Assembly: GCF_900103615.1 (NCBI RefSeq)
Contig: NZ_FNGW01000001.1
Location: 496,001 to 560,000 of the forward strand
Length of the DNA stretch: 64,000 bases
Direction of reading: 5' to 3'
Source of the DNA: Romboutsia lituseburensis DSM 797
GTDB lineage: Bacteria; Bacillota; Clostridia; Peptostreptococcales; Peptostreptococcaceae
The notes under the pieces are model-generated. The model searched no databases. It had not been told where the DNA came from and saw nothing but the letters and a program-made list of their open reading frames with translations. Within the stretch, counting starts at the first letter, position 1, and every line of letters begins with the position of its first letter. This document shows positions 9,190-18,067 of the stretch, piece by piece. The position numbers and the translations under genes are program-made.

Positions 9190-9280
9190 AAAAAATTACT
9201 TTGCTCATTTAGCCAATAACTTCATAAGTTGCTTAAGATGTAATTTTTTAAGCCATATTGAAAATTTCAATATGGCTTTA
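9190..9280 (+). terminator. Double hairpin terminator region after bioY-DUF1284
   Basis: A 10-bp stem (9190-9199 with 9240-9249) encloses a smaller AACTT/AAGTT hairpin and ends in a run of T. It is followed at once by a 14-bp near-palindrome (9250-9263 with 9265-9278) with a T-rich tail. The second hairpin ends next to the convergent amidohydrolase stop codon. Confidence 0.7.
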
Positions 9281-9281
9281 T

Positions 9282-10487
9282 TTATTTTAGATTTATATTT
9301 TTATCAAACTCATTTTTTATCTCATTAAGCTTTTCTTCATTTATAAAAAGATTAAGTGCCGTTAGTGAAAGGGCTTTCGATCCTACTATTAAAGCTTTAT
9401 CACCATCTTTAGAACAAGCAGCTTCGCAAAATTCATGTGTGTGTCCTACTAATGTTTTTGGCCCTATTTTTATATGAGGATGTAATGTGGGAACAACATG
9501 ACTTACGTTTCCAGCATCAGTGGATCCAAATCCTTCATTTTTTATAGTATTTATCTCTTCCCCTAATTCATTCATAACCTCTGCAAACAACTCATTAAAC
9601 TTATCATTTACATAAAAGTTATCTACTTCATTTTGAAAAAAATTAATATTAACTTTTGATCCTGTTGCCAATGCAGCTCCTTTTGCTATATTTTCTACCT
9701 TTTTAGTTACTTCATTTAGTGTTTTTCTAGTTTTAGCTCTTATATAGAATCTGGCTTTGGAATAGTCTGGAACTATATTAGGTGCGTCACCTCCATGAGT
9801 TATGATTCCATGTATTCTAACATCATCAGTTAAATGCTGTCTTAATGCATTTATCCCATTAAAAAGTTGTATAACTCCATCTAATGCATTAATTCCTTTT
9901 TGTGGACAACCAGCTGCATGAGCTGATTTTCCTATAAATTCAAACTCAACGGGATCTACTGCTAAGCTAGTTCCTGTAACTGAATTTTCATTTGATGGAT
10001 GTATCATTAAACATGCATCCACCTCTTTAAATAAATTACCTTTTACAAAACTGCCTTTGGCACTTCCATTTTCACCACCTTCTTCAGCTGGACACCCATA
10101 TACTCTAACTTCCCCACCTACATTATCCAGTTGAGTCGATAATGCTATTGCTGCTGCACAACTAGCTACTCCTATTATATTATGTCCACATGCATGACCT
10201 AAGGATGGTAGCGCATCATATTCTGCTAAAAAACCTATTACTGGTCCTTTCCTAAATCTCGATTTATTTTTTGCTATAAATCCAGTCTCATGTCCCGCAA
10301 TATTAACCTCTACATCGAATCCATTTTCTTTTAATAAAGTTGTTAATGTTTCACATGCAAAATATTCATTATTTCCAACTTCAGGTTTTTCGTGTATCTT
10401 ATGGCTTATTTTTATATATTCTTGTTTTTGATTTTCTATTTCAAATAATATGTTTTTTTTTATTTTATCTATATTTAAATTTTTCAT
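9282..10487 (-). CDS. M20-family metal-dependent amidohydrolase (N-acyl amino acid deacylase-like)
   Basis: Cytoplasmic M20D-type hydrolase of 401 residues that cleaves amide bonds of N-acylated amino acids or related compounds. Metal-site motifs are visible: HACGHN with Cys100 and His102, AEEGGENGSAKG, MIHPSN, and the C-terminal VGHTHEFCEAA. It is the last gene of an operon headed by a SAM riboswitch and metNIQ, 32 bp after metQ. That placement suggests that it releases methionine or another sulfur amino acid from an N-acyl precursor imported by the transporter. The family is clear; the substrate is inferred from context only. Confidence 0.88.
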   Translation of the reverse strand: MKNLNIDKIKKNILFEIENQKQEYIKISHKIHEKPEVGNNEYFACETLTTLLKENGFDVEVNIAGHETGFIAKNKSRFRKGPVIGFLAEYDALPSLGHACGHNIIGVASCAAAIALSTQLDNVGGEVRVYGCPAEEGGENGSAKGSFVKGNLFKEVDACLMIHPSNENSVTGTSLAVDPVEFEFIGKSAHAAGCPQKGINALDGVIQLFNGINALRQHLTDDVRIHGIITHGGDAPNIVPDYSKARFYIRAKTRKTLNEVTKKVENIAKGAALATGSKVNINFFQNEVDNFYVNDKFNELFAEVMNELGEEINTIKNEGFGSTDAGNVSHVVPTLHPHIKIGPKTLVGHTHEFCEAACSKDGDKALIVGSKALSLTALNLFINEEKLNEIKNEFDKNINLK

Positions 10488-10519
10488 GATATCCCCTCAC
10501 TGTTATATATTTTTAGCAC

Positions 10520-11332
10520 CTAGAATGCAGGTATAGACTCTCCTTTATATCTTTTATTAATAGCCTTTTTTACTTCTTCTGATTGATATGCTTTTACTAC
10601 CTTTTTGTAGATTTCATTATTTTTATTTTCTTCTTTAGTGGCTATTAAATTTATATATGGCTTTGAAGTTTCTAGATTTGAATCTTCTATAAATAGTGAA
10701 TCTTTTGTAGGGGATAATTTTGCATCTACCGCTACTCCACTATTTATTACTGCTACATCTACATCTTGTAAAGATCTTGGAATTTGTGTCGCTGTTAATT
10801 CTAATATTTCTAGATTTTTAGGATTGTCTGCTATATCTTTAATTGTTGGTAAAAGACCTACATTATCTTTTAATTTTATTAATTCTGCATTTTGAAGAAG
10901 TATCAATGCTCTTCCTAGATTTGTAGCATCATTTGGAACTGCTATTTTTGAACCTGCTTTTAGTTCTTCAAGTGATTTTAATTTTCCCGGATATATAGCC
11001 ATTGGTGCAAATACAGTATCTCCAATTGACACTAATTTTAAATTTCTCTCATTGATAAAGTTATCTAAATATGCATGATGCTGAAATGCATTTATATCTA
11101 TTTCCCCTTCATCAAGTGCTATATTGGGCTTTATATAATCAGAAAAACTAATTATTTCTAAATTAATATCCTCCTTTGCTAACTTTTCTTTTACTAAATC
11201 CCAGATTTCATGTTCTTCACCCGTTACACCTAATTTTACAGTTTTTGTATCATTATTTGATGTATTATTACATCCTACTAGGGTACTTACAGATAATATT
11301 AATGTTAAAAATACTGATAATAATTTTTTCAT
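10520..11332 (-). CDS. metQ: Methionine ABC transporter substrate-binding lipoprotein MetQ
   Basis: Lipoprotein of 270 residues that binds D/L-methionine outside the membrane and delivers it to MetNI. The N-terminus is a lipoprotein signal ending in STLVGC with lipid-modified Cys21. The mature part is an NlpA domain (KLGVTGEEHEIWDLV, INAFQHHAYLDNF, NSGVAVDAKLSP). It lies 21 bp after metI in the order metN-metI-metQ-amidohydrolase, all under the S-box riboswitch, so it is repressed when S-adenosylmethionine is plentiful. Confidence 0.96.
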   Translation of the reverse strand: MKKLLSVFLTLILSVSTLVGCNNTSNNDTKTVKLGVTGEEHEIWDLVKEKLAKEDINLEIISFSDYIKPNIALDEGEIDINAFQHHAYLDNFINERNLKLVSIGDTVFAPMAIYPGKLKSLEELKAGSKIAVPNDATNLGRALILLQNAELIKLKDNVGLLPTIKDIADNPKNLEILELTATQIPRSLQDVDVAVINSGVAVDAKLSPTKDSLFIEDSNLETSKPYINLIATKEENKNNEIYKKVVKAYQSEEVKKAINKRYKGESIPAF

Positions 11333-11353
11333 AATAAACCTCCTTTTATAGTC

Positions 11354-12034
11354 TTAATTATTTAATTTTCTAAGTAACAAATCTCCAATGCTTTGAACTA
11401 TATTAACTAAAATAAGCAATATTATAACTGTAACTATCATTACATCGGTTTGGAAATATTGATAACCATATCTTATTGCAAAGTCACCAAGTCCCCCACC
11501 TCCAACAGTTCCTGCCATTGCTGATAGGCCAATTAAACTTACTGTTGTAATTGTAATTGCATATATTATTCCACCTAGTCCCTCAGGAAGCATCACTCTA
11601 TATATGATTTCAAGAGGGCTAGATCCCATAGATTGAGCAGCTTCTATTACTCCCTTATCAACATCTAATAATACGGTTTCTATTTGCCTTGCTACAAATG
11701 GAGTAGAACCAAATACTAATGGTACCAATGCTCCTTCTGTACCTATAGTTGTTCCAACTATAAATTTAGTTATAGGCATTATTGCTGCTAATAAAATAAT
11801 AAATGGTATCGATCTAAAAATATTTATTATTTTACCTATAACATTATTTATAACTGCATTTTCTAATATTGAGCCTTTCCTAGTAACTACAAGAGTTACT
11901 CCTATTGGGAATCCTATTAAGGTCGATATTATCCCAGATATAAATACCATATATATAGTTTCAAATAAAGCATTTATCATTTCAGGATATAAATTAACTA
12001 CATTTGGTAGTAGGTTTGTTATTGCACTTTCCAT
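11354..12034 (-). CDS. metI: Methionine ABC transporter permease MetI
   Basis: Membrane subunit of the methionine importer, 226 residues with five hydrophobic helices and the EAA-type coupling loop (EAAQSMGSSPLEIIYRVMLP near residue 130). The ATG at 12034 is placed by GGAGGT 8 nt upstream. That ribosome site lies inside the end of metN, so the genes overlap by 41 bp in different frames. The overlap is long, but both reading frames look intact, and it should couple translation of permease and ATPase. Confidence 0.95.
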   Translation of the reverse strand: MESAITNLLPNVVNLYPEMINALFETIYMVFISGIISTLIGFPIGVTLVVTRKGSILENAVINNVIGKIINIFRSIPFIILLAAIMPITKFIVGTTIGTEGALVPLVFGSTPFVARQIETVLLDVDKGVIEAAQSMGSSPLEIIYRVMLPEGLGGIIYAITITTVSLIGLSAMAGTVGGGGLGDFAIRYGYQYFQTDVMIVTVIILLILVNIVQSIGDLLLRKLNN

Positions 12035-13061
12035 GTCTTATTACCTCCAACTCTATATTATTTTCTTTAAGATACTTTTCTACATTTAAAATATTTTCAA
12101 TTTGACCACTTAACTTAACTACTAAATATCCTATAGGTGTTGCTTGAACTATCTCTATATTTCCAAATAGGATACTTGCATCAATCTTAAACTGTCTTGA
12201 TATTTTAGAAATAAATGCCTGACCTGTGTTCTGACCTACGAATACTATTTTTGCTAATAGCTCATCTTCATCAATTTCTTTTAAAAAGTAATCTTTTTCT
12301 AATAGTTCATATATTTTATTTTCTTGAAATACAGTTGATATAAAGTGCTTTGTTACTTTTGTTTTCGGTCTAGTAAAAATATGAATTAAATCATTTTGCT
12401 CTACGATATAACCATTGTCCATTACTGCAACCTTATCACAAATTTCTTTTACTACATTCATCTCATGTGTAATTATAACTATCGTTAATCCAAGCTTTTT
12501 ATTGATATCTTTTAATAATTTTAGTATTGACTGTGTAGTTTGTGGGTCAAGTGCTGATGTAGCTTCATCACATAATAGTACCTTGGGGTTATTAGCTAAT
12601 GCCCTCGCGATTGCAACTCTTTGCTTTTGGCCTCCACTCAGATGATTCGGGTAACTACTTGCTTTATCACTTAATCCTACTAATTCTAAAAGTTCATACA
12701 CTCTTGTTTTAATTTGGTCTTTACTTAACCCACTATCTTTTAATGGATATGCTATATTTTTAAAAACAGTTTTTGACTTCATTAAATTAAAGTGCTGAAA
12801 AATCATACCAATATTTTTTCTAGCGTTTCTTAGTTCCTTTGATTTTAATGATGTTAGCTCTTGATTATCTACAAAAACTTTTCCTGATGTCGGATCCTCT
12901 AATAGATTAATACAGCGCACTAATGTACTTTTTCCAGCACCACTAAACCCAATAACTCCACAAATTTCACCTTCTTCAATTTCAATGCTTATATTTTTTA
13001 GTGCTTCTACCTTAATATTTTCTGATGTGTAAGTTTTACTTATGTTTTTAAGTGATATCAA
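11994..13061 (-). CDS. metN: Methionine ABC transporter ATP-binding protein MetN
   Basis: ATPase of the methionine importer, 355 residues. Walker A is GFSGAGKST, the signature is LSGGQKQR, Walker B is VLLCDEATSALDP, and a C-terminal NIL (ACT-like) regulatory domain (about residues 275-350) follows, as in MetN that is inhibited by internal methionine. The start is placed at TTG 13061, spaced 6 nt from a run of AGGGGGGGG. A longer frame from an ATG at 13109 would begin inside the riboswitch terminator stem and is rejected. It is the first gene of the S-box operon. Confidence 0.95.
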   Translation of the reverse strand: MISLKNISKTYTSENIKVEALKNISIEIEEGEICGVIGFSGAGKSTLVRCINLLEDPTSGKVFVDNQELTSLKSKELRNARKNIGMIFQHFNLMKSKTVFKNIAYPLKDSGLSKDQIKTRVYELLELVGLSDKASSYPNHLSGGQKQRVAIARALANNPKVLLCDEATSALDPQTTQSILKLLKDINKKLGLTIVIITHEMNVVKEICDKVAVMDNGYIVEQNDLIHIFTRPKTKVTKHFISTVFQENKIYELLEKDYFLKEIDEDELLAKIVFVGQNTGQAFISKISRQFKIDASILFGNIEIVQATPIGYLVVKLSGQIENILNVEKYLKENNIELEVIRHGKCNNKPTTKCS

Positions 13062-13091
13062 ATTTAGCCCCCCCCTTGTTTCCTTATACGT

Positions 13092-13262
13092 AAAAAATCT
13101 TCCTCTCAAGATGAGAAGAAGATTTTAACGTTTATATATTAATATACTTCCCCTCATCTTTCAGAATTTATAAAAATTCTGTTGGAATTAGCACCACACC
13201 AAACTTTGGTAGGTTGCTGAGACATCATCGGGCCATTCCCTCAGTCTCTCTTGATAAGGTTT
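13092..13262 (-). ncRNA. SAM-I (S-box) riboswitch with terminator
   Basis: On the minus strand the aptamer begins with CTTATCAAGAG (13258-13248), passes through GAGGGAATGGCCCGATGA and CAGCAACC, and closes P1 with GATGAG (13158-13153). These are the conserved S-box core elements. About 30 nt later comes a 14-bp stem (13126-13113 with 13105-13092 region, one GU pair) followed by six T. The P1 3' strand AAGATGAG is complementary to CTCATCTT inside the terminator, giving a clear antiterminator. High SAM should therefore stop transcription of metNIQ and the amidohydrolase. Confidence 0.97.
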
Positions 13263-13407
13263 TTATTTAATTTTTATTAATTTTATAAAACAAATTGTAT
13301 AGTTAATTAATAATATTGTCAACAACTTTTCTAAATTTTTCTAATTTTTAATTTTTATAAAAAAGATACAATTTTATATTTTAATATATTATTTTTTACA
13401 TTCATAT

Positions 13408-16173
13408 TTATTTAAATAAATCTAATATGTCTTTTTCAGATAATCCTTTTAAAATATTTCCTTGCGATAAATCATTATTTATTATATCATCAATTAATTC
13501 TTTTTTATTTTCTTGAAGTTTTACAATTTTCTCCTCTATAGTACCCTTAGCTATAAGTTTTATAACTTCTACAACTTCTCTTTGACCATATCTATGAGCT
13601 CTATCACTTGCTTGATTTTCTACTGCAGGATTCCACCATGGATCAAAGTGAATTACAGTGTTTGCTGAAGTTAAATTAAGCCCAGTTCCTCCTGCTTTTA
13701 AAGATATTAAAAATACATTAATTTCTTTACTTTTATTAAATTCATCAACTAATCTTAATCTTTCTTCAGCTTTAGTTTGACCATCTAAGTATACATATTT
13801 TATATTATTTTTATCTAACTTCGCACCTATATTTTTAAGGACAGTTGTAAATTGAGAAAAAACTAAAACTTTGCTTTCTATTTGTGTATAATCTTTTATA
13901 ATTTCTAAACAAGCCTCTATTTTAGAACTTTTCCCACTATAATCATCAATTACTATACTTGGATCCAAGCAAAGTTGCCTTAATTTTGTTAAATAAGAAA
14001 ATACAGTTATCTTATTATTTTGCTCTTCTAGTTTTTTCTTTGTATAATCCGCATATATTGCATATGCCTTTTTTTGCTCCCTATTCAATTCAACTAAAAA
14101 TTCTTTTTCTATCTTATCAGGAAGCTCTTTTATAACTTGCTTTTTAGTCCTTCTTAGTATAAACGGTTTTATCATTTTTTTCAGATTTTCTAATTGGCTC
14201 TCATCTTTAATAAATATAGCATCAAATTTTCTTAGGCTATACAAATACCCTGGCATTATAAAATCAAATATAGACCATAGTTCCAATAAATTATTTTCTA
14301 TTGGAGTTCCAGTAAGAGCAAATTTACTATGTGCATTTATAGATTTTACAGCATCTGTACTTATTGCAGTTGGATTTTTGATATTTTGAGCTTCATCTAT
14401 TATACAATAATCAAAATTTATTTCTTCATATTTTTCTAGATCATTTCTTAAAGATCCATATGTAGTTAAAATCACATCATAAGAATCTATATTACTTACT
14501 ATTTTTTCCCTTTCTTTTTTACTACCATGAGCTACTGCAATTTTCAAGCTTGGAGCAAATTTTTCAAATTCTTTTTTCCAATTATATACAAGTGATGTTG
14601 GAGTTATTATTAAACTTTTTTTATCATTTTCTGATAATAAAAATGTTATAGTTTGTAATGTTTTACCTAGCCCCATTTCATCAGCTAGTATCCCTCCAAA
14701 TCCACATTTTTCTAATGTTTTAAACCAGTTTAGACCATCTATTTGGTAATCTCTAAGGGTTGCGTTTAAGTGTTTTGGAATTTCTATTTTTTCTTCATCA
14801 ATGCTTTTTATCTTACGTGAAATTTCGCTTATTTTTTCTATCCCCTCTATATAAGGTAATTTTTTATCAGTCATTAAATTTTCAATATATAATGCCTTGT
14901 TTGTATTTATCTGCATACGATTAAAATCACTAGTAAAACCTAAACTCTCCATCAATTTAAATGTATCTTTAGTTTCTTGTTCTTCTAAATTTATAAAGTT
15001 TCCATTTCCAAGTTTATAAAACCTTTTATTATCTTTGAAAGCCTTTATTATATTTTTATATTCTTTTTCATTAATTCCATCTATTTTAAAACTAAACTCT
15101 AAATAATGATTTATTTCTTCTCCTAATCCTATTCTTATAGAGCTTGAACTATATATTTTTTTTGCTTTTAACTTATCAGAGTAATACACTTCTCCTATAT
15201 TTTTAAGTCTATTTATCTCAACTGTTAAGAAGTCATATAACTGCTCATCATTTCCTGTAAATATATATTTATTATTATCTTTTTCAAAGTAATATGTATA
15301 AAGTCTATATATTGCTTCTTCCTCTTTTTGCTCATTTTTAACTATAAATTTACCTTCATTTTCACCTTCATAATCAAACTTAATATCACAAGTTATTTTT
15401 TCTTCTTCTAAATCAAAGTAATACTTAACTAATAACTTTTCACTTATATTCTCTTCTATATTTTCATCAATAATTACATTATTAGTTATCTTTTCAAGCT
15501 TTGGAACTACATTTGTTAAAACTTCACTTACTTCTTCTGATTTAAAAGATATTTCATTGTATTTTTCTAATATTGTATATAATTTTTTATAGTATATTCC
15601 ATTTTCTCCACTTAATAAATATATATCGCCTTTATAAAATACTACATCTCCCCTTTGAGATATGGGAACTGGTAGCTTACCCTCACTTTTTAGTAAAACT
15701 TTATTATCATCCATTTCTAGGCTTATACTTATAGGTAAGTCTCCTCTAATTATTCTTGGAGTATAATACAAATTTCTATATTTAAATTCAAAATCTTTAT
15801 ACTCAAGATATTCTATTAGCCTTTTTACTGAGCCTCCATTTAAATACATTGATTGCTGTTCTCTTAACGACGATGTATAGGAAAGACCTATTCCATATTC
15901 TTCTATCATCTCAACTATTTTTTCTTCATCATATCCAAAATAATTATTTGATATATTGTACATAAAATCCGGTCCATATATTATATCCTGAGCATTTAGC
16001 CTTGCTTTTGAAAAGTCTCTAAGATTTTTTAATTTGTACATATTATCTATTCCTATGTAAAAATCACATTTTATGCTATCTTCTCCTATAAGTTCTAAAC
16101 TCACGTCTAACTTTACTTCTTGTTTTGGCTTACTTTTAAAATAATTTAAAAAATCTTTATTTATAAAGTTCAT
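13408..16173 (-). CDS. SNF2-family DNA-dependent ATPase/helicase
   Basis: Large DNA-translocating ATPase of about 921 residues. The N-terminal half matches the bacterial SNF2-associated region. The C-terminal half carries helicase motifs: LRDYQIDGLNWF, DEMGLGKT (Walker A), DEAQNIKNP (motif II), LTGTPIENN, QFTTVL, LISLKAGGTGLNLT and DRAHRYGQ. Many clostridial relatives begin with a SWIM zinc finger, but I see no paired cysteine/histidine motif in the first 150 residues. The start is placed at 16173 (AGGTGAGACA then ATG); an alternative ATG at 16191 adds six residues. It runs in the same direction as the Crp gene, 80 bp downstream. The cellular role is unknown. Confidence 0.9.
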   Translation of the reverse strand: MNFINKDFLNYFKSKPKQEVKLDVSLELIGEDSIKCDFYIGIDNMYKLKNLRDFSKARLNAQDIIYGPDFMYNISNNYFGYDEEKIVEMIEEYGIGLSYTSSLREQQSMYLNGGSVKRLIEYLEYKDFEFKYRNLYYTPRIIRGDLPISISLEMDDNKVLLKSEGKLPVPISQRGDVVFYKGDIYLLSGENGIYYKKLYTILEKYNEISFKSEEVSEVLTNVVPKLEKITNNVIIDENIEENISEKLLVKYYFDLEEEKITCDIKFDYEGENEGKFIVKNEQKEEEAIYRLYTYYFEKDNNKYIFTGNDEQLYDFLTVEINRLKNIGEVYYSDKLKAKKIYSSSSIRIGLGEEINHYLEFSFKIDGINEKEYKNIIKAFKDNKRFYKLGNGNFINLEEQETKDTFKLMESLGFTSDFNRMQINTNKALYIENLMTDKKLPYIEGIEKISEISRKIKSIDEEKIEIPKHLNATLRDYQIDGLNWFKTLEKCGFGGILADEMGLGKTLQTITFLLSENDKKSLIITPTSLVYNWKKEFEKFAPSLKIAVAHGSKKEREKIVSNIDSYDVILTTYGSLRNDLEKYEEINFDYCIIDEAQNIKNPTAISTDAVKSINAHSKFALTGTPIENNLLELWSIFDFIMPGYLYSLRKFDAIFIKDESQLENLKKMIKPFILRRTKKQVIKELPDKIEKEFLVELNREQKKAYAIYADYTKKKLEEQNNKITVFSYLTKLRQLCLDPSIVIDDYSGKSSKIEACLEIIKDYTQIESKVLVFSQFTTVLKNIGAKLDKNNIKYVYLDGQTKAEERLRLVDEFNKSKEINVFLISLKAGGTGLNLTSANTVIHFDPWWNPAVENQASDRAHRYGQREVVEVIKLIAKGTIEEKIVKLQENKKELIDDIINNDLSQGNILKGLSEKDILDLFK

Positions 16174-16252
16174 TGTCTCACCTGTTTTCATTGTAATAAA
16201 TCCTATTATATCATTAAAAACACATTATCTAATTTAAGAAGTTAGTTTATTT

Positions 16253-16966
16253 TTATAAAAACCTAGAGTTTTGGTATAAATCTCCTGCTAACTCTTTTAA
16301 AAGTTCTTTGTCAATTATTGAGTATCCATACTTATCTTTTTCTAAAACGCCTTTTTTACATAGCCCATTAAAAGTTCTTAGTAAATGTCTATAACTACTT
16401 CCCAATAGTTCTGCTAAGTTAACTAAGTTGTCTCCAAAGTCTATATAGTATTTTGAACTTTTTTTATTAAATACAGAAGATGTTTCATTTATATAGCTTG
16501 CTAGTCTATTTTCTAAAGGGTAAAGTAAATTTACAGAGCTATTCATAGTTATTACAGAAAGCTTCTGTGCTAGACTCTCACTTATAAATTTCAAAAATTT
16601 CATATCTTTAGTTAGCTCATTTCTTGCTTTATTCATTGGTATAGCTAAGCAGTAGCAATCACTTAGCGCTTGTATAGTTCCAGTTGTAACTTGATTTTTT
16701 ACTAATTCTAAATCCCCAATTAATTGAGTAGGCTTATAAAAACTTAGTAATAAACTTCTCCCGTTTGGTAATGTTTTAAATACTTTAGCTTTACCTGTTA
16801 TTAAAACTGCAAAATAACTTATATCTTCATCCTCTGTACATAAATACTCATTTCTTTCAAATTTAAACACTTTCATATCATTTTTCATATTTTCACTAAA
16901 AATCTCTTTTATATTTAATTCATTATAATAACTTTCTATAAGAAATTGATCATTTATTATTTCCAC
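16253..16966 (-). CDS. Crp/Fnr-family transcriptional regulator
   Basis: A regulator of 237 residues with an N-terminal cyclic-nucleotide-binding fold (about residues 25-125, ITGKAKVFKTLPNGRSLLLSF) and a C-terminal winged helix (LVNLAELLGSSYRHLLRTFNGL as the recognition region, read here as LAELLGSSYRHLLRTF). It lacks an Fnr-like cysteine cluster, so it is closer to the YeiL/effector-binding branch. The start is GTG at 16966 after AAAGGGG. It is divergent from a two-gene DMT transporter, and a TGAC-ATAT-GTCA palindrome lies between them, so it probably controls that pair and itself. Confidence 0.9.
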   Translation of the reverse strand: MEIINDQFLIESYYNELNIKEIFSENMKNDMKVFKFERNEYLCTEDEDISYFAVLITGKAKVFKTLPNGRSLLLSFYKPTQLIGDLELVKNQVTTGTIQALSDCYCLAIPMNKARNELTKDMKFLKFISESLAQKLSVITMNSSVNLLYPLENRLASYINETSSVFNKKSSKYYIDFGDNLVNLAELLGSSYRHLLRTFNGLCKKGVLEKDKYGYSIIDKELLKELAGDLYQNSRFL

Positions 16967-17010
16967 TTTTTAAACCCCTTTCACTTTTTACTATATAATT
17001 TTTATTTTAT

Positions 17011-17032
17011 ATGTGCACATGACATATGTCAT
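17011..17032. promoter_or_regulatory. Crp/Fnr-type operator candidate
   Basis: A perfect 14-bp palindrome ATGACATATGTCAT (17019-17032) abuts a second perfect 10-bp palindrome ATGTGCACAT (17011-17020). TGAC-N4-GTCA is the half-site pattern of several Crp/Fnr-family regulators such as HcpR. The location between the divergent Crp gene and the DMT pair fits autoregulation. Confidence 0.65.
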
Positions 17033-17089
17033 TCTTTTTATTAATTTTTTATGGTAATTTATTAATTATTAAAAGAAAATAATGAGGGG

Positions 17090-17521
17090 GTGTTAAAAAT
17101 AAATTATTTTATATCTATATTTACAGGAGTTTTGCTTTCTATAATGCTATACCTAAATGGATCAGTGGGAGAAGTTGCTGGAAATTATGCTTCTAGTGTA
17201 ATAATTCATATCATAGGTCTTATTGGTATTATTTTAGTCCTTTTAATTAAAAAATCTAAATTAGAAAATATTAAAGGTATACCATTATATATGTTTTCAG
17301 GGGGGCTTATCGGAGTTTTAACTGTTGTATTTAGCAATATAAGTTTTTCTAACTTAGGAGTTTCGCTAACAGTATCTGTCTGTTTACTTGGACAGTTAAT
17401 TACATCTATAATTATAGACCACTTTGGATTTTTTAATTTACCTATAAGCAAATTTAATAAAAAAAAGATATTAGGTATTTCTGCTATCATTATTGGTATC
17501 TGTGTAATGACAATTAAATAA
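17090..17521 (+). CDS. DMT-family transporter subunit (DUF606/YdcZ), first of a pair
   Basis: Membrane protein of about 140 residues with five hydrophobic helices; glycine-rich FSGGLIGVLTVVFSN and SVCLLGQLITSIIIDHFG mark the DUF606 family, whose members often occur as two half-size genes forming one transporter. The only standard start, GTG at 17090, overlaps the GAGGGGG ribosome site. The best-spaced codon is an ATA at 17099 that would give a product beginning with NYF, so the true start is uncertain. It is followed 16 bp later by its partner. Substrate unknown. Confidence 0.82.
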   Translation: MLKINYFISIFTGVLLSIMLYLNGSVGEVAGNYASSVIIHIIGLIGIILVLLIKKSKLENIKGIPLYMFSGGLIGVLTVVFSNISFSNLGVSLTVSVCLLGQLITSIIIDHFGFFNLPISKFNKKKILGISAIIIGICVMTIK

Positions 17522-17537
17522 GAAGGGAGTTGTTATT

Positions 17538-18008
17538 ATGTTTTATATAATTATTGCTATTTTATCAGGTGTTACAATTGTTACTGCCAGGGTTATTAAT
17601 TATGTCTTAGCTGATAAGATAGGTATGTATCAAAGTACTTTTTTTAATTATGTATTTGGATTAATAGGCTCGATTTTTTTACTAATTATAAGTGGTGAAA
17701 CATTCAAGTTGTTTAGTATAGATTCTTATACTGCATCATGGTTTACTTATACAGGAGGAATTGTTGGAGTTTTCGTTGTAACTTTATCTTCATATTTATC
17801 TGCTAAAGTATCTGCTTTTTACTTAACTCTTTTGTTATTTATTGGTCAATTATTTACTGGTATTTTTATAGATTATTTATTTAGCGGGCAAATATCAGCT
17901 TATCAATTAATTGGAGGATTTTTAGTAATTTTAGGGCTTGGATATAATCTATTTATAGATAAGGTGGAATCTGAAAAATCTACAGAAATTTTAGATAATA
18001 ATATTTAA
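17538..18008 (+). CDS. DMT-family transporter subunit (DUF606/YdcZ), second of a pair
   Basis: Membrane protein of 156 residues with five helices, clearly homologous in pattern to the preceding gene: YTGGIVGVFVVTLSSYLSAK and LLLFIGQLFTGIFIDYLFSG repeat the same two motifs. The ATG at 17538 follows AGAAGGGAG. The two subunits probably form one heterodimeric exporter or importer. Control is likely by the divergent Crp/Fnr-family protein. The transcript ends at a 15-bp stem terminator. Confidence 0.88.
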   Translation: MFYIIIAILSGVTIVTARVINYVLADKIGMYQSTFFNYVFGLIGSIFLLIISGETFKLFSIDSYTASWFTYTGGIVGVFVVTLSSYLSAKVSAFYLTLLLFIGQLFTGIFIDYLFSGQISAYQLIGGFLVILGLGYNLFIDKVESEKSTEILDNNI

Positions 18009-18020
18009 TGCTGCAAGTAT

Positions 18021-18057
18021 AAAAATAAAGAATCACTAAAAATGATTCTTTATTTTT
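18021..18057. terminator. Bidirectional intrinsic terminator
   Basis: A perfect 15-bp stem (18021-18035 with 18043-18057, 7-nt loop) with A and T flanks lies between the convergent DMT pair and nrdF. Confidence 0.92.
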
Positions 18058-18067
18058 ATATATTAAA

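Noticed and set aside
13062-13109. N-terminal extension of metN from an ATG at 13109
   Set aside because: It begins inside the riboswitch terminator stem and has no ribosome site; the TTG at 13061 follows a strong G-rich site and matches the usual MetN start.
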